From contig NZ_CP044543.1 in NCBI RefSeq assembly GCF_008932115.1, positions 6,144,501 through 6,208,500 of the forward strand: 64,000 nt of DNA, given 5' to 3'. A program made the position numbers and the translations under genes. The notes beneath the pieces were generated by a model. The model made no database searches, had not been told where the DNA came from, and worked only from the letters and a program-made list of their open reading frames with translations. Shown piece after piece: positions 17,547-26,435 of the stretch. This DNA is from Bradyrhizobium betae. Its GTDB lineage: Bacteria; Pseudomonadota; Alphaproteobacteria; Rhizobiales; Xanthobacteraceae. Positions within the stretch are counted from its first letter, which is position 1; each line of letters opens with the position of its first letter.

Positions 17547-18191
17547 ATGTGGAATCTGCCGCCGAGCGATAGCGTGCTGCATTTCCTGTCGCTGGTCGCC
17601 GTCGCCGCGCAAGGCATGACCGCTGCGCTCGCCGCGGGCAGGCGCAGCATGGACTGGTTGGGCGTCTGCTTCCTCGGCTGCATTACCGCGCTGGGCGGCG
17701 GCACGCTGCGCGATCTGTTCCTCGGGCACTATCCGCTCGCCTGGGTGCAGAACCCGATCTATCTGGCGCTCGTCGGCGGCGCGGCCTTTCTCACCATCCT
17801 GACCGCGCGCCTCGTGCACCGGCTCAAGCTCGCCTTCATCGTGCTCGATGCGATCGGCCTCGTCGTCTTCACCATGACCGGCTGCGATATCGCCTGGCAG
17901 ATGGATGCCACGCTGCCGATCGTCATCGTCTCCGGCATGGTGACCGGCTGCGCCGGCGGCGTGCTGCGCGACGTGCTCTGCAACGACGTGCCGCTGCTGT
18001 TTCGCTCGGAGCTCTACGCCACAGTTTCGGCGGCCACCGGCCTGTTCTATGCCACCGCCTTCGGCTTCAATCTCAACGCCGAGCTCTGGACCATCTTGAC
18101 GTTCGTCCTCGGCATCAGCTTCCGCCTGCTGGCGGTGCGCTACAAATGGGAGATGCCGAAATTCGTTTTCACGGGAGATGAGGAAAAGTAG
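17547..18191 (+). CDS. TRIC/UPF0126-family membrane cation channel (YicG-like)
   Basis: A 214-residue polytopic protein, with seven hydrophobic segments expected, from the ATG at 17547. The two tandem family repeats are visible: GGGTLRDLFLGHYPLAWVQ in the first and GGVLRDVLCNDVPLLFRSELYA in the second, each holding the glycine-rich helix kink of prokaryotic TRIC trimers. Bacterial TRICs conduct K+/Na+. A longer start at 17469 would add a hydrophilic leader unlike the family. Confidence 0.92.
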   Translation: MWNLPPSDSVLHFLSLVAVAAQGMTAALAAGRRSMDWLGVCFLGCITALGGGTLRDLFLGHYPLAWVQNPIYLALVGGAAFLTILTARLVHRLKLAFIVLDAIGLVVFTMTGCDIAWQMDATLPIVIVSGMVTGCAGGVLRDVLCNDVPLLFRSELYATVSAATGLFYATAFGFNLNAELWTILTFVLGISFRLLAVRYKWEMPKFVFTGDEEK

Positions 18192-18198
18192 TCCCGCC

Positions 18199-18276
18199 GT
18201 CATTGCGAGCGCAGCGAAGCAATCCAGACTCTTTCCGCGGTGGGACTCTGGATTGCTTCGTTGCGCTCGCAATGAC
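18199..18276. repeat. Full GTCATTGCGAGCG palindrome (78 bp)
   Basis: GTCATTGCGAGCGCAGCGAA and its complement TTGCGCTCGCAATGAC bound the element, with AATCCAGA / TCTGGATT inside. The full palindrome fills the gap between two convergent genes. The half copy at 15262-15300 shares one arm. Confidence 0.8.
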
Positions 18277-18285
18277 GCAGAGGCC

Positions 18286-19494
18286 TCAATTCTCCTTCCG
18301 CGCCTTCGCCACCTGCGCCGGCGTCACTATCAGGCCCGCATTGCCCCAGGAATTGCGAATGTAATTGGTCACCGCCGCGATATCTTCGTCGGACAATTGT
18401 TTGGCATAGCCCGGCATCTCGCCGGTATTCGGCGCGCGTGGCGTCGTCACCGTGTGGGCGCCGTCGAGGATGACGCGCAGGGTGGAGGACGGATTGATCG
18501 ATTGCAGCAGCGCATTGCCCGGCAGCGGCGGATACATCCGCGGCGCGCCTGTGCCGTCGGCTTCATGACAGGCGATGCAGAGTTTTGCATAGACGGCCTG
18601 GCCGGCCTTCATCTCGGTCTCGCCGGGCGGCGTCACGATCGTCTCGCGCCGCGCCGGTGGCAGGCTCTTCAAATAGAGCGCGATCGCGCTCACGTCGGCA
18701 TCGCTCATCTTCGACGTGGAGTTGACGACCACCTCCGCCATCGGCCCGCCGGCATGGCTCCTGGCGTTGCGCCCGCTCTGCAGATACTCGACGATCTCCT
18801 GCGCGCTCCATGATTTCAGCCCGGTGCGCGCGGCACCATCGAGCCTTGGCGCATACCAGCCGCCGATTTCGCTGCCGGCGAGCGCCTGCGCGGTCTTGTC
18901 CGCGCCAAAATAGTTCTTCGGCGTGTGGCAGGCGCCGCAATGCCCGAGCCCGGTGACGAGATAGCCGCCCCTGTTCCACGCCGCGCTCTGGCTCTGATCC
19001 GGCTCGAACAGGCCGGGCGTGAAGAACATGGCGTTCCAGACCCGCATCAAGCGGCGATAGCCGAACGGCCAGCGCAGCTCCGGCGGTTTGTTTCGGCCCA
19101 CGACGGGCGGCAGCGTGCCGAGATAGGCCCGGATCGCCAGCGTGTCGTCCTTGGTCATCTTCGTGAAGTAGGGGTAGGGGAACGCCGGGTAATAGTTCGA
19201 TCCGTCCGGCGCGATGCCGGTGCGCAACGCGCGCGTGAAATCGGCATCCGGCCAGGCGCCGATCCCGGTCTCGCGATCCGGCGTCAGGTTCGGCGCATAG
19301 ATCGCGCCAAAAGGCGTGTCGATGCGCTTGCCGCCCGCGAACGGTCTTGCGGGATCCGCGGTGTGGCAGCCCGCGCAGTCGCCGGCCTCGACCAGCGACT
19401 TGCCATAGGCGATCAGCTCCGGTGACGGCTCGGCGGCGAGGGCCATGCTCGTAGCCGCACTGCACAAGAGCAAAACAGCCAGAATCGTCCGCAT
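18286..19494 (-). CDS. Triheme cytochrome c (alcohol/gluconate dehydrogenase cytochrome-subunit-like)
   Basis: A 402-residue exported cytochrome with signal peptide (RTILAVLLLCSAATSMALAA). Three heme c sites appear in order, CAGCH, CGACH and CIACH, each heading a domain with later Met-ligand candidates. The layout and motifs (FGAIYAPNLTPD, YPYFTKMTKDDTLAIRAYL, MSDADVSAIALYLKSLPP) match the triheme subunit of membrane-bound alcohol, aldehyde or gluconate dehydrogenases, which pass electrons to quinone. No dehydrogenase subunit is adjacent, so its electron donor is unknown. Confidence 0.92.
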   Translation of the reverse strand: MRTILAVLLLCSAATSMALAAEPSPELIAYGKSLVEAGDCAGCHTADPARPFAGGKRIDTPFGAIYAPNLTPDRETGIGAWPDADFTRALRTGIAPDGSNYYPAFPYPYFTKMTKDDTLAIRAYLGTLPPVVGRNKPPELRWPFGYRRLMRVWNAMFFTPGLFEPDQSQSAAWNRGGYLVTGLGHCGACHTPKNYFGADKTAQALAGSEIGGWYAPRLDGAARTGLKSWSAQEIVEYLQSGRNARSHAGGPMAEVVVNSTSKMSDADVSAIALYLKSLPPARRETIVTPPGETEMKAGQAVYAKLCIACHEADGTGAPRMYPPLPGNALLQSINPSSTLRVILDGAHTVTTPRAPNTGEMPGYAKQLSDEDIAAVTNYIRNSWGNAGLIVTPAQVAKARKEN

Positions 19495-19774
19495 CCCGAG
19501 GTCTCCCGCGACCAATCACCCGCGTCCCGCATTATACGTGCGTCACGTCGTTTCGCGACGGCGGGGGTATGGTGACACAAATTGAAAATCGCCGATGCCT
19601 TGCAGCCATGAAATTGCGATTTTTACCCGGCGCTTCCTTTGGTCCAGATTTGTGATGCGGAGCGTTAAATATCCGACATAGAGTGGCGCGGATGGTCGGC
19701 GCGCCCTAGCTAAAAACAACGGGCAGGCAACGGCTTAAGCAGCCAGGCGCTCAAAAGGGCGGAAGAGGACGAGA

Positions 19775-22700
19775 ATGGGCATCAACCAGGGTCCGATCAG
19801 TCTCGATCAGAAATACACCCAGGACACCGGCCATATCTTCACGACCGGCATTCAGGCGCTGGTCCGCCTGCCCATGGCCCAAATTCGCCGCGACCGCGCC
19901 GCGGGGCTGAACACCGCGGGCTTCATCTCGGGCTACCGCGGCTCGCCGCTCGGCGGCTACGACCAGCAGCTTTTCGCCGCCCGCAAGCATCTCGAACAGT
20001 ACAACATCAAGTTCCAGCCCGGCGTGAACGAGGACCTCGCCGCCACCGCCGTCTGGGGCTCGCAACAGCTCAACCTCTCGCCCGGCGCCAAATATGACGG
20101 CGTGGTCGGCATCTGGTACGGCAAGGGCCCCGGCGTAGACCGCTGCGGCGACGTGTTCCGCCATGGCAATGCCGCCGGCTCGGCCAAGAACGGCGGCGTG
20201 CTGTGCCTCGCCGGCGACGACCACGGCGCCAAATCCTCTACCGTTCCGCATCAGTCCGACCACGCCTTCATGTCGGCGCTGATGCCGTATCTTTATCCCT
20301 CGAGCATTCACGAGATGATCGAGATGGGCCTGCTCGGCATCGCGATGTCGCGCTATTCGGGCTGCTGGGTCGGCATGAAGGTCATCACCGAGACGGTGGA
20401 GACCACCGCCGAGATCGACCTCACCGACGAGATGAAGCCGTTCATCATCCCCACCGATTTCGAGCTGCCGCCGGGCGGCCTCAATTTGCGCTGGCCCGAC
20501 GACCGCTTCGAGCAGGACCGCCGCCTGCAGGACTACAAGGGCTTTGCCGCGATCGCCTTTGCGCGCGCCAACAAGGTCAACCGCATCACCATGGATTCGC
20601 CGAACGCCCGTTTCGGCATCATGGCGTCGGGCAAGAGCTACGAGGACGTCCGTCAGGCGCTGCGCGAACTCGGCATCACCGAGGAGATCGCCGCCAAGAT
20701 CGGCCTCAGGCTCTACAAGATCGGCATGCCCTGGCCGCTGGAGCCGGAAGGCGTGCGCCAGTTCGCGGTCGGGCTCGAAGAGATCTTCATCATCGAGGAA
20801 CGCCGCGAGATCGTCGAGAACCAGGTCAAGCAGGAGCTGTTCAACTGGCGCGACGACGTGCGCCCGCGCATCGTCGGCAAGATGGACGAGCACGACAAGC
20901 GCTTCCTGACCTTCTCCGCCGAGCTCAGCGTCGCCTCGCTCGCGACCTCGCTGACCGAGCGACTTCTTCGACTTAATCTCAACCCTGAAATCGCGGAGAT
21001 GATCCGCGTCAAGGCCGACTGGTTCAACGGCCGCCAGGCGACCCAGATGCAGGCGGTCGCCCCCGTCTCCCGCACCCCGTATTTCTGCTCCGGCTGTCCT
21101 CACAACACCTCGACCAAGGTCCCCGAAGGCAGCCGCGCGCTGGCCGGCATCGGCTGCCACTTCATGGCGCTGTGGATGGACCGTTCGACCGAGACATTCA
21201 CGCATATGGGCGGCGAGGGCGTGCCGTGGGTCGGCATCGCGCCCTTCACCAACGAGAACCACATCTTCGCCAATCTCGGCGACGGCACTTATTTCCACTC
21301 CGGGCTGCTGGCGATCCGCCAGGCGGTCGCGTCCAAGACCAACATCACCTACAAGATCCTCTACAACGACGCCGTCGCCATGACCGGCGGCCAGCGCCAT
21401 GACGGCGATCTGTCGCCGCAGCAGATCACCTTCCAGCTCCACGCCGAAGGCATCCGCGAGATCTACCTGGTCTCCGAAACGCCCGACGCCTATCCCGCCG
21501 ACAGCATCGCACCCGGCGTGAAGCTGTATCATCGCGACGAGCTGCAGAACGTCATGAAGATGTGCCGGGAGCACAAGGGCACCTCGGCCATCGTCTTCGT
21601 GCAGACCTGCGCCGCCGAGAAGCGCCGCCGCCGCAAGCGTGGCCTGCTTGAGGATCCGGCGCGCCGCGTCATGATCAACCCGGCCGTCTGCGAAGGCTGC
21701 GGCGATTGTTCGGTGCAGTCGAACTGCATCTCGGTCGAGCCGCTGGAGACCGAGTTCGGCCGCAAGCGCGCCATCAACCAGTCGTCCTGCAACAAGGACT
21801 ATTCCTGCGTGAAGGGTTTCTGCCCGTCCTTCGTCACCGTCGACGGCGGCAAGCCGCGCCATCGCGCGCCGGCCGATCTCTCGGACATCGGTACGATCGC
21901 CGAGCCGGCTTCGCGCCCGACGCTTGAAAAACCCTACAACATCGCCGTCGGCGGTGTCGGCGGCACCGGCGTGCTCACCATCGGCGCGCTGCTCGGCATG
22001 GCCGCCCACATCGAGGGCAAGGCTTCGATGATCCTCGACATGTCGGGCCTTGCGCAGAAAGGTGGCGCGGTGCTCAGCCATGTCCGCCTGTCGGATCACC
22101 CGGCCGAGGTGACGTGCTCCCGCATCGTCACCGGCACCGCCGATGTCGTGCTCGCCGCCGACGAGGTGGTCGCTGTCGCCAAGGACACCATCTCGCTGTG
22201 CGACACCACCCGCACCCGCGGCATCATCAATAGCCACGTCATCCCGACCGCGGACTTCGTCCTGAACCGCGACTTCAACTTCCAGACTCGCAAGCTGAAC
22301 GGCTTGCTGGAGACGGCGCTGCACAAGGACTCGGTCTTCTTCGACTTCACCAAGCCGGCCGAGCAACTGCTCGGCGACAGCATCGCCACCAACATGATGA
22401 TGATGGGCTATGCCTATCAGAAGGGCCTGCTGCCGCTGTCGGCGGAGTCGATCGAGCAGGCGATCGAGGTCAACGGCGTCTCGATCAAGATGAACAAGGA
22501 AGCCTTCCGCCTCGGCCGCCTCGCGGTCGCCGATCCCGCGCGTCTTGCCGGCATGCTGAAGGGAACGGACGAGGTGGTCGCGCCCAAGTCTCTGGACGCG
22601 ATGACGCTCGACGAGGTCATCGAGCATCGCGCCATGCACCTGACCGCTTATCAGAACGGCCGTCTTGCCAAACGCTATCGCAAGCTGGTCGACCAGGTCC

Positions 22701-23266
22701 GCGATGTCGCGAAGCAGGGCGGTTACGGCGACGCGCTGCCGCGCGCGGTCGCGGTGAACTACGCCAAGCTCCTGGCCTACAAGGACGAATACGAAGTCGC
22801 GCGCCTATTCACCGACGGCACGTTCGAAAAGCAGCTGCGCGACCAGTTCGATGGCGACTTCAAGTTCAACTTCAACCTCGCCCCGCCGATCCTCAGCAGT
22901 GGCGTCGATGCACTGGGCCGCCCGAAGAAGCGCGCTTTCGGTCCCTGGATGCTCGGCGTTCTCCGCGTGCTCGCAAAGTTCAAGGTGCTGCGCGGCACGC
23001 CGCTCGACATCTTCGGCCGCAGCGCCGACCGCAAGCTCGAGCGCGACCTGATCGCGGGCTACGAAAAGGACGTCGCCACGGTGCTCGGCCTATTGTCGCC
23101 GCTGACGATCGACACCGCGGTGGAATTGCTGTCGCTGCCCGACCGCATCCGCGGCTACGGCCCGGTGAAGGAGAAGGCAGTCGCGGACGCGAAAGTGCGT
23201 TACGCCCAGCTTGCCGCCGACCTCGCGAGCCCGCCGCCGGCCCCAAGGCAGATCGCAGCGGAGTAG
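19775..23266 (+). CDS. Indolepyruvate ferredoxin oxidoreductase family protein (fused IorA-IorB)
   Basis: A 1163-residue fused 2-ketoacid:ferredoxin oxidoreductase. It has an N-terminal pyrimidine/TPP region (AGFISGYRGSPLGGYDQQL, DDHGAKSSTVPHQSD), a TPP-binding segment (GGEGVPWVGIAPF, ANLGDGTYFHSG, NDAVAMTGGQ), a Cys-rich ferredoxin-like region (CEGCGDCSVQSNC, then CNKDYSCVKGFCPS) and a C-terminal gamma domain (GGVGGTGVLTIGALLGMAAH). Expected to oxidise aryl or branched keto acids with CoA and ferredoxin. It is monocistronic. Long open frames on the opposite strand are codon-bias artefacts. Confidence 0.95.
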   Translation: MGINQGPISLDQKYTQDTGHIFTTGIQALVRLPMAQIRRDRAAGLNTAGFISGYRGSPLGGYDQQLFAARKHLEQYNIKFQPGVNEDLAATAVWGSQQLNLSPGAKYDGVVGIWYGKGPGVDRCGDVFRHGNAAGSAKNGGVLCLAGDDHGAKSSTVPHQSDHAFMSALMPYLYPSSIHEMIEMGLLGIAMSRYSGCWVGMKVITETVETTAEIDLTDEMKPFIIPTDFELPPGGLNLRWPDDRFEQDRRLQDYKGFAAIAFARANKVNRITMDSPNARFGIMASGKSYEDVRQALRELGITEEIAAKIGLRLYKIGMPWPLEPEGVRQFAVGLEEIFIIEERREIVENQVKQELFNWRDDVRPRIVGKMDEHDKRFLTFSAELSVASLATSLTERLLRLNLNPEIAEMIRVKADWFNGRQATQMQAVAPVSRTPYFCSGCPHNTSTKVPEGSRALAGIGCHFMALWMDRSTETFTHMGGEGVPWVGIAPFTNENHIFANLGDGTYFHSGLLAIRQAVASKTNITYKILYNDAVAMTGGQRHDGDLSPQQITFQLHAEGIREIYLVSETPDAYPADSIAPGVKLYHRDELQNVMKMCREHKGTSAIVFVQTCAAEKRRRRKRGLLEDPARRVMINPAVCEGCGDCSVQSNCISVEPLETEFGRKRAINQSSCNKDYSCVKGFCPSFVTVDGGKPRHRAPADLSDIGTIAEPASRPTLEKPYNIAVGGVGGTGVLTIGALLGMAAHIEGKASMILDMSGLAQKGGAVLSHVRLSDHPAEVTCSRIVTGTADVVLAADEVVAVAKDTISLCDTTRTRGIINSHVIPTADFVLNRDFNFQTRKLNGLLETALHKDSVFFDFTKPAEQLLGDSIATNMMMMGYAYQKGLLPLSAESIEQAIEVNGVSIKMNKEAFRLGRLAVADPARLAGMLKGTDEVVAPKSLDAMTLDEVIEHRAMHLTAYQNGRLAKRYRKLVDQVRDVAKQGGYGDALPRAVAVNYAKLLAYKDEYEVARLFTDGTFEKQLRDQFDGDFKFNFNLAPPILSSGVDALGRPKKRAFGPWMLGVLRVLAKFKVLRGTPLDIFGRSADRKLERDLIAGYEKDVATVLGLLSPLTIDTAVELLSLPDRIRGYGPVKEKAVADAKVRYAQLAADLASPPPAPRQIAAE

Positions 23267-23274
23267 GGCAGTCT

Positions 23275-23368
23275 CGTAGAGTGGGCAAAGGCGCAAAGCG
23301 CAGTGCCCACCATCTCACCGAGATTTGTGCAAGAAGAGGTGGGCACGCTTCGCTTTGCCCACCCTACG
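23275..23368. repeat. Intergenic palindrome CGTAGAGTGGGC...GCCCACCCTACG (94 bp)
   Basis: CGTAGAGTGGGCAAAGGCGC and GCGCTTCGCTTTGCCCACCC-type arms mirror each other, with GTGCCCACC / GGTGGGCAC inside. It occupies the whole gap between the convergent ferredoxin oxidoreductase and radical SAM genes. Confidence 0.75.
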
Positions 23369-23370
23369 GG

Positions 23371-24249
23371 CTAAGCAGCCGGCGCATCTCTTGATGCCCG
23401 GCTCCGCAGCGGATTTTGCAACGAAAAGCGCCGAACTTCCGCGGAGCACATCGCGCAGGCCGTCTCATCCTCTCGCCGCAAGAACTCATCAAGCTCGCTG
23501 TCGGTACATGTCGGCGGGAGCGGCTTGTACTGCAAATACGGATCCCATTTCGGCGACAGATCGTATTTCGCCTTCTGCAGATTGAGATAGGCGAGCGGCG
23601 GACATTTCCAGAGGTGGCCATCGTGCAATTGCTTGCAGTATCTGGCGGGGCAAACCTCCCAGCTTTGCCGGGGCTGGCCGTCTTCGAACGGCAACATGTC
23701 GGCACCGGAGCCGAGGTAGCGGAGCGTCCATTTCTCGTCGGATTGCCTGATTTCGACGGCGATGCCGTGATCACGCTGCCACGCCGCGACGAGGTCGAGA
23801 GCGGGACGCAGTCGCTCGAGATACGACGGGTCGTCGTGATGCACCGACAAGGAGAGGCTGGCGTTGCCGTCGGCGGCCAGCGTCGCTGGAAGCGCGGGGT
23901 GGCGATGCAGGAAAAAGCCGTTGGTGATGATGCGGATATGCGTCGCCGGCCAGTATTTTCGGGCCAGCACGACGAATTCGGACAGGCGGGGGTTCATGGT
24001 CGGCTCGCCGCCGAGCAGGTTCAGCTCGTCCAGCGTAATGCGCTTGCTCCATGCGCTAATCCAGCTTTCCGCCAGCGCCAGATCCAGAATGCCCTTGTGC
24101 GCGTGGTTGGAGTAGTGGGAGCAGCTCTCACAGGCCAGATTGCAGGTGTGGGCGACATGCAGCTCGATGAAGGAGACGTGCCCGGGCGCTGGCGCGGGTT
24201 GTGGTTCCGGCCTGCGCAGGCGCCGAAACATTCCGGTGAAGATGCCCAT
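23371..24249 (-). CDS. Radical SAM protein with C-terminal cysteine cluster
   Basis: A 292-residue radical SAM enzyme from the ATG at 24249. The 4Fe-4S motif is in HTCNLACESCSHYSN (CxxxCxxC), followed by the SAM-binding LLGGEPTMNP and the strand IRIITNGFFL. The C-terminal part carries more cysteines (CPARYCKQL, LWKCPPLAYL, then CTD and CAMCSAEVRRF), a spacing that suggests a SPASM/twitch-like auxiliary cluster. Substrate unknown; no RiPP precursor was recognised nearby. A longer upstream frame on this strand is antisense to the thiolase gene. Confidence 0.9.
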   Translation of the reverse strand: MGIFTGMFRRLRRPEPQPAPAPGHVSFIELHVAHTCNLACESCSHYSNHAHKGILDLALAESWISAWSKRITLDELNLLGGEPTMNPRLSEFVVLARKYWPATHIRIITNGFFLHRHPALPATLAADGNASLSLSVHHDDPSYLERLRPALDLVAAWQRDHGIAVEIRQSDEKWTLRYLGSGADMLPFEDGQPRQSWEVCPARYCKQLHDGHLWKCPPLAYLNLQKAKYDLSPKWDPYLQYKPLPPTCTDSELDEFLRREDETACAMCSAEVRRFSLQNPLRSRASRDAPAA

Positions 24250-24432
24250 TCGATCTCTATAGCAGATGAGGGCGGAGACGCCATGTCGGCCGGCTTGCCT
24301 GCCTTGCGATTTCCTCTTTGAAATCAACCACCGTTCTACTGTGCATGGGGTTGTTTTCGCGAAAGGGGTTCTTTCGATAAAGCGAAAATCGCTGGTGCCG
24401 TCGGGCAAAACACCTTTAGGATTTCTCCCGAC

Positions 24433-24571
24433 CTCTCGTGCCCGGACGCGGCGCAGCGCCTCTTTGCGGTGCGCCGCAGAGCCGGGGCCCATCTTGCAAC
24501 GTGCGCGGTGGCATGGGTCCCGGCTCTGCGCGGCAACGCCGAAGCGTTGCAGCGCGTCCGGGACACGAGAG
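24433..24571. repeat. Intergenic palindromic element CTCTCGTGCCCGGACGCG...CGCGTCCGGGACACGAGAG (139 bp)
   Basis: The outer arms CTCTCGTGCCCGGACGCG and CGCGTCCGGGACACGAGAG are near-complementary. Inside, GAGCCGGG / CCCGGCTC also pair. The element fills much of the 444-base gap between the divergent radical SAM and thiolase genes. The rest of that gap (24250-24432 and 24572-24693) shows nothing else I can support. Confidence 0.7.
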
Positions 24572-24693
24572 TGGCGTCCCACTTGCGCCAGCCCGCAACC
24601 CTCTCGCCCGACGGAATATTTCCGCGCTTGCCAATCAGGCCACCGCGGTTCAGAAAAAAGAGCCAAGAAGAAACGCGAGCGGAGACCTCTGTT

Positions 24694-25851
24694 TTGACCA
24701 TCAAGGGCAAGGCCTACATTGCCGGGATCTACGAACACCCGACCCGGCATGCGCCGGACAAATCCACCGCCCAGCTCCACGCCGAGGTCGCCAAGGGTGC
24801 GATCGAGGATGCCGGGATCAGCAAGGACGATGTCGACGGCTATTTCTGCGCGGGCGACGCGCCCGGCGGGGCCTGGCCGATGGTCGATTATCTCGGCCTG
24901 AACACCAAGAAGCTGCGCCACGTCGATTCCACCGAGACTGGCGGCTGTTCCTACATCATCCATCTCGGCCATGCCGCGGAGGCGATCGCGGCGGGCAAGT
25001 GCTCGATCGCGCTGATCACGCTCGCCGGCAAGCCCCGCACCGGCGCGATGCCGCCGCGGGCGCAGGGCGCCGAAGCCGATTTCGAGACCGCGTACGGCGC
25101 GACCACGCACAATGCCTATGGCATGTGTGCCATGCGCCACATGCACGACTATGGCACCACCAGCGAGCAGCTCGCCTGGATCAAGGTCGCGGCCTCGCAC
25201 CACGCGCAATACAACCCGCATGCGATGCTCAAGGATGTCGTCACCGTCGAGGACGTCTTGAACTCGCCGATGATCTCCGATCCCCTGCACCGCATGGACT
25301 GCTGCGTCGTCTCCGACGGCGGCGGCGCACTGATCGTGACCACGCCGGAGATCGCCAGGAGCCTGAAGAAGCCGCTGGTCAAGCTGATCGGCCATGGCGA
25401 GGCGATGAAGGGTCCGCGCGGCGGCAAGGATCTCGATCTCACATACTCCGCCGGCATCTGGTCCGGCCCGCGCGCGTTCGAGGAAGCCGGCATCACGCCG
25501 AAGGACATCAAATACGCCTCGATCTACGACAGCTTCACCATCACGGTGCTGATGCAGCTGGAAGACCTCGGCTTCTGCAAGAAGGGCGAGGGCGGCAAGT
25601 TCGTTGCCGACGGCAACCTCATCTCGGGCGTCGGCAAGTTGCCGTTCAACACCGACGGCGGCGGTCTGTGCAGCAACCATCCCGTCAACCGCGGCGGCAT
25701 GACCAAGATTCTCGAGGCCGTGAGGCAATTGCGCGGCGAGGCGCATCCGAAGGTGCAGGTTCCGAATTGCGATCTCGCCATCGCGCATGGCACCGGCGGC
25801 CTTCTGGGCGTTCGTCACGCGGCCTCGACCGCCATTCTGGAGCGCGTGTGA
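24694..25851 (+). CDS. SCP2/SCPx-type thiolase (acetyl-CoA acyltransferase-like)
   Basis: A 385-residue thiolase-fold enzyme starting at a TTG (24694), GGAG 7-10 bases upstream, so the product begins MTIKGKAYIAGIYEHPTR. Typical features: the substrate-loop region TGGCSYIIHLGHAAEAI, with a Cys near the active-site position; HNAYGMCAMRHMHDYGTT; LHRMDCCVVSDGGGALIV; ADGNLISGVGKLPFNTDGG; SNHPVNRGGM; and AIAHGTGGLLGVRHA. These fit the sterol-carrier-protein-associated thiolase subfamily. The next gene (DUF35) overlaps its stop by TGATG, and such pairs usually form one complex. Confidence 0.9.
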   Translation: MTIKGKAYIAGIYEHPTRHAPDKSTAQLHAEVAKGAIEDAGISKDDVDGYFCAGDAPGGAWPMVDYLGLNTKKLRHVDSTETGGCSYIIHLGHAAEAIAAGKCSIALITLAGKPRTGAMPPRAQGAEADFETAYGATTHNAYGMCAMRHMHDYGTTSEQLAWIKVAASHHAQYNPHAMLKDVVTVEDVLNSPMISDPLHRMDCCVVSDGGGALIVTTPEIARSLKKPLVKLIGHGEAMKGPRGGKDLDLTYSAGIWSGPRAFEEAGITPKDIKYASIYDSFTITVLMQLEDLGFCKKGEGGKFVADGNLISGVGKLPFNTDGGGLCSNHPVNRGGMTKILEAVRQLRGEAHPKVQVPNCDLAIAHGTGGLLGVRHAASTAILERV

Positions 25852-26240
25852 TGAGCGAAGCGAAGAAATATCCAGCCCCGGTGACCAATCCGGAGACCTC
25901 GGCGTTCTGGGACGGGGCCAAGCAAGGCAAGTTCATGATCAAGCGCTGCACCGCCTGCGGCGAGGCGCATTACTTCCCGCGCTCGATCTGTCCGTTCTGC
26001 TACTCCGACAAGACGGTGTGGGAAGAGGCCTCGGGCGAGGGCACGATCTACACCTGGAGCCTGATGCGGAAGTCGCCGACCGGTCCCTACGCGATCGGCT
26101 ACGTCACGCTGAAGGAAGGTCCGTCAGTGCAGACCAATTTCGTCGATTGCGATCTGGAGAAGCTGAAGATCGGCCAGAAGGTGAAAGTGGTGTTCAAGCC
26201 GACCGACGGGGCGCCGCTGCCGTTCTTCACGGTGGCGTGA
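25851..26240 (+). CDS. DUF35/OB-fold acyl-CoA-associated protein with zinc ribbon
   Basis: A 129-residue protein of the DUF35 family. A rubredoxin-like zinc ribbon (IKRCTACGEAHYFPRSICPFC: C-x2-C ... C-x2-C) is followed by an OB-fold (GEGTIYTWSLMRKSPTGPYA, NFVDCDLEKLKIGQKVKVVF). These proteins partner SCP2-type thiolases and hydrolyases and help bind the acyl-CoA. The ATG overlaps the thiolase stop, so the partnership is likely. It sits inside a group resembling a complete beta-oxidation cycle. Confidence 0.92.
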   Translation: MSEAKKYPAPVTNPETSAFWDGAKQGKFMIKRCTACGEAHYFPRSICPFCYSDKTVWEEASGEGTIYTWSLMRKSPTGPYAIGYVTLKEGPSVQTNFVDCDLEKLKIGQKVKVVFKPTDGAPLPFFTVA

Positions 26241-26246
26241 TCTTTT

Positions 26247-26395
26247 CCCTTCTCCCCTTGTGGGAGAAGGTGGCGCGAAGCGCCGGATGAGGGGTATCGC
26301 TCCACGGAGAGAATTTTCAACGCGGAAGCAACCCCTCACCCAAACGCGTATGTGGCCGGCATCTCGTAGCCCTCTCCCGCAAGGGGAGAGGGCGC
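26247..26395. repeat. Intergenic repeat CCCTTCTCCCC...GGGGAGAGGGC (149 bp)
   Basis: The arms CCCTTCTCCCCTTGTGGGAG and CCCTCTCCCGCAAGGGGAGA each form a small hairpin and, between them, GGATGAGGGGT / ACCCCTCACCC pair. It lies between the DUF35 and MaoC genes without interrupting their shared direction. Confidence 0.7.
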
Positions 26396-26435
26396 ATCAA
26401 TGAGCGCCGGTGAAATGCCGGGAGGAAACCAGAAA

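Noticed and set aside
19751..22639. A 962-codon open frame antisense to the ferredoxin oxidoreductase gene
   Set aside because: High third-position GC opens long frames on the opposite strand. The plus-strand protein has clear catalytic motifs throughout, whereas the antisense product is His/Arg/Asp-rich with no domain.
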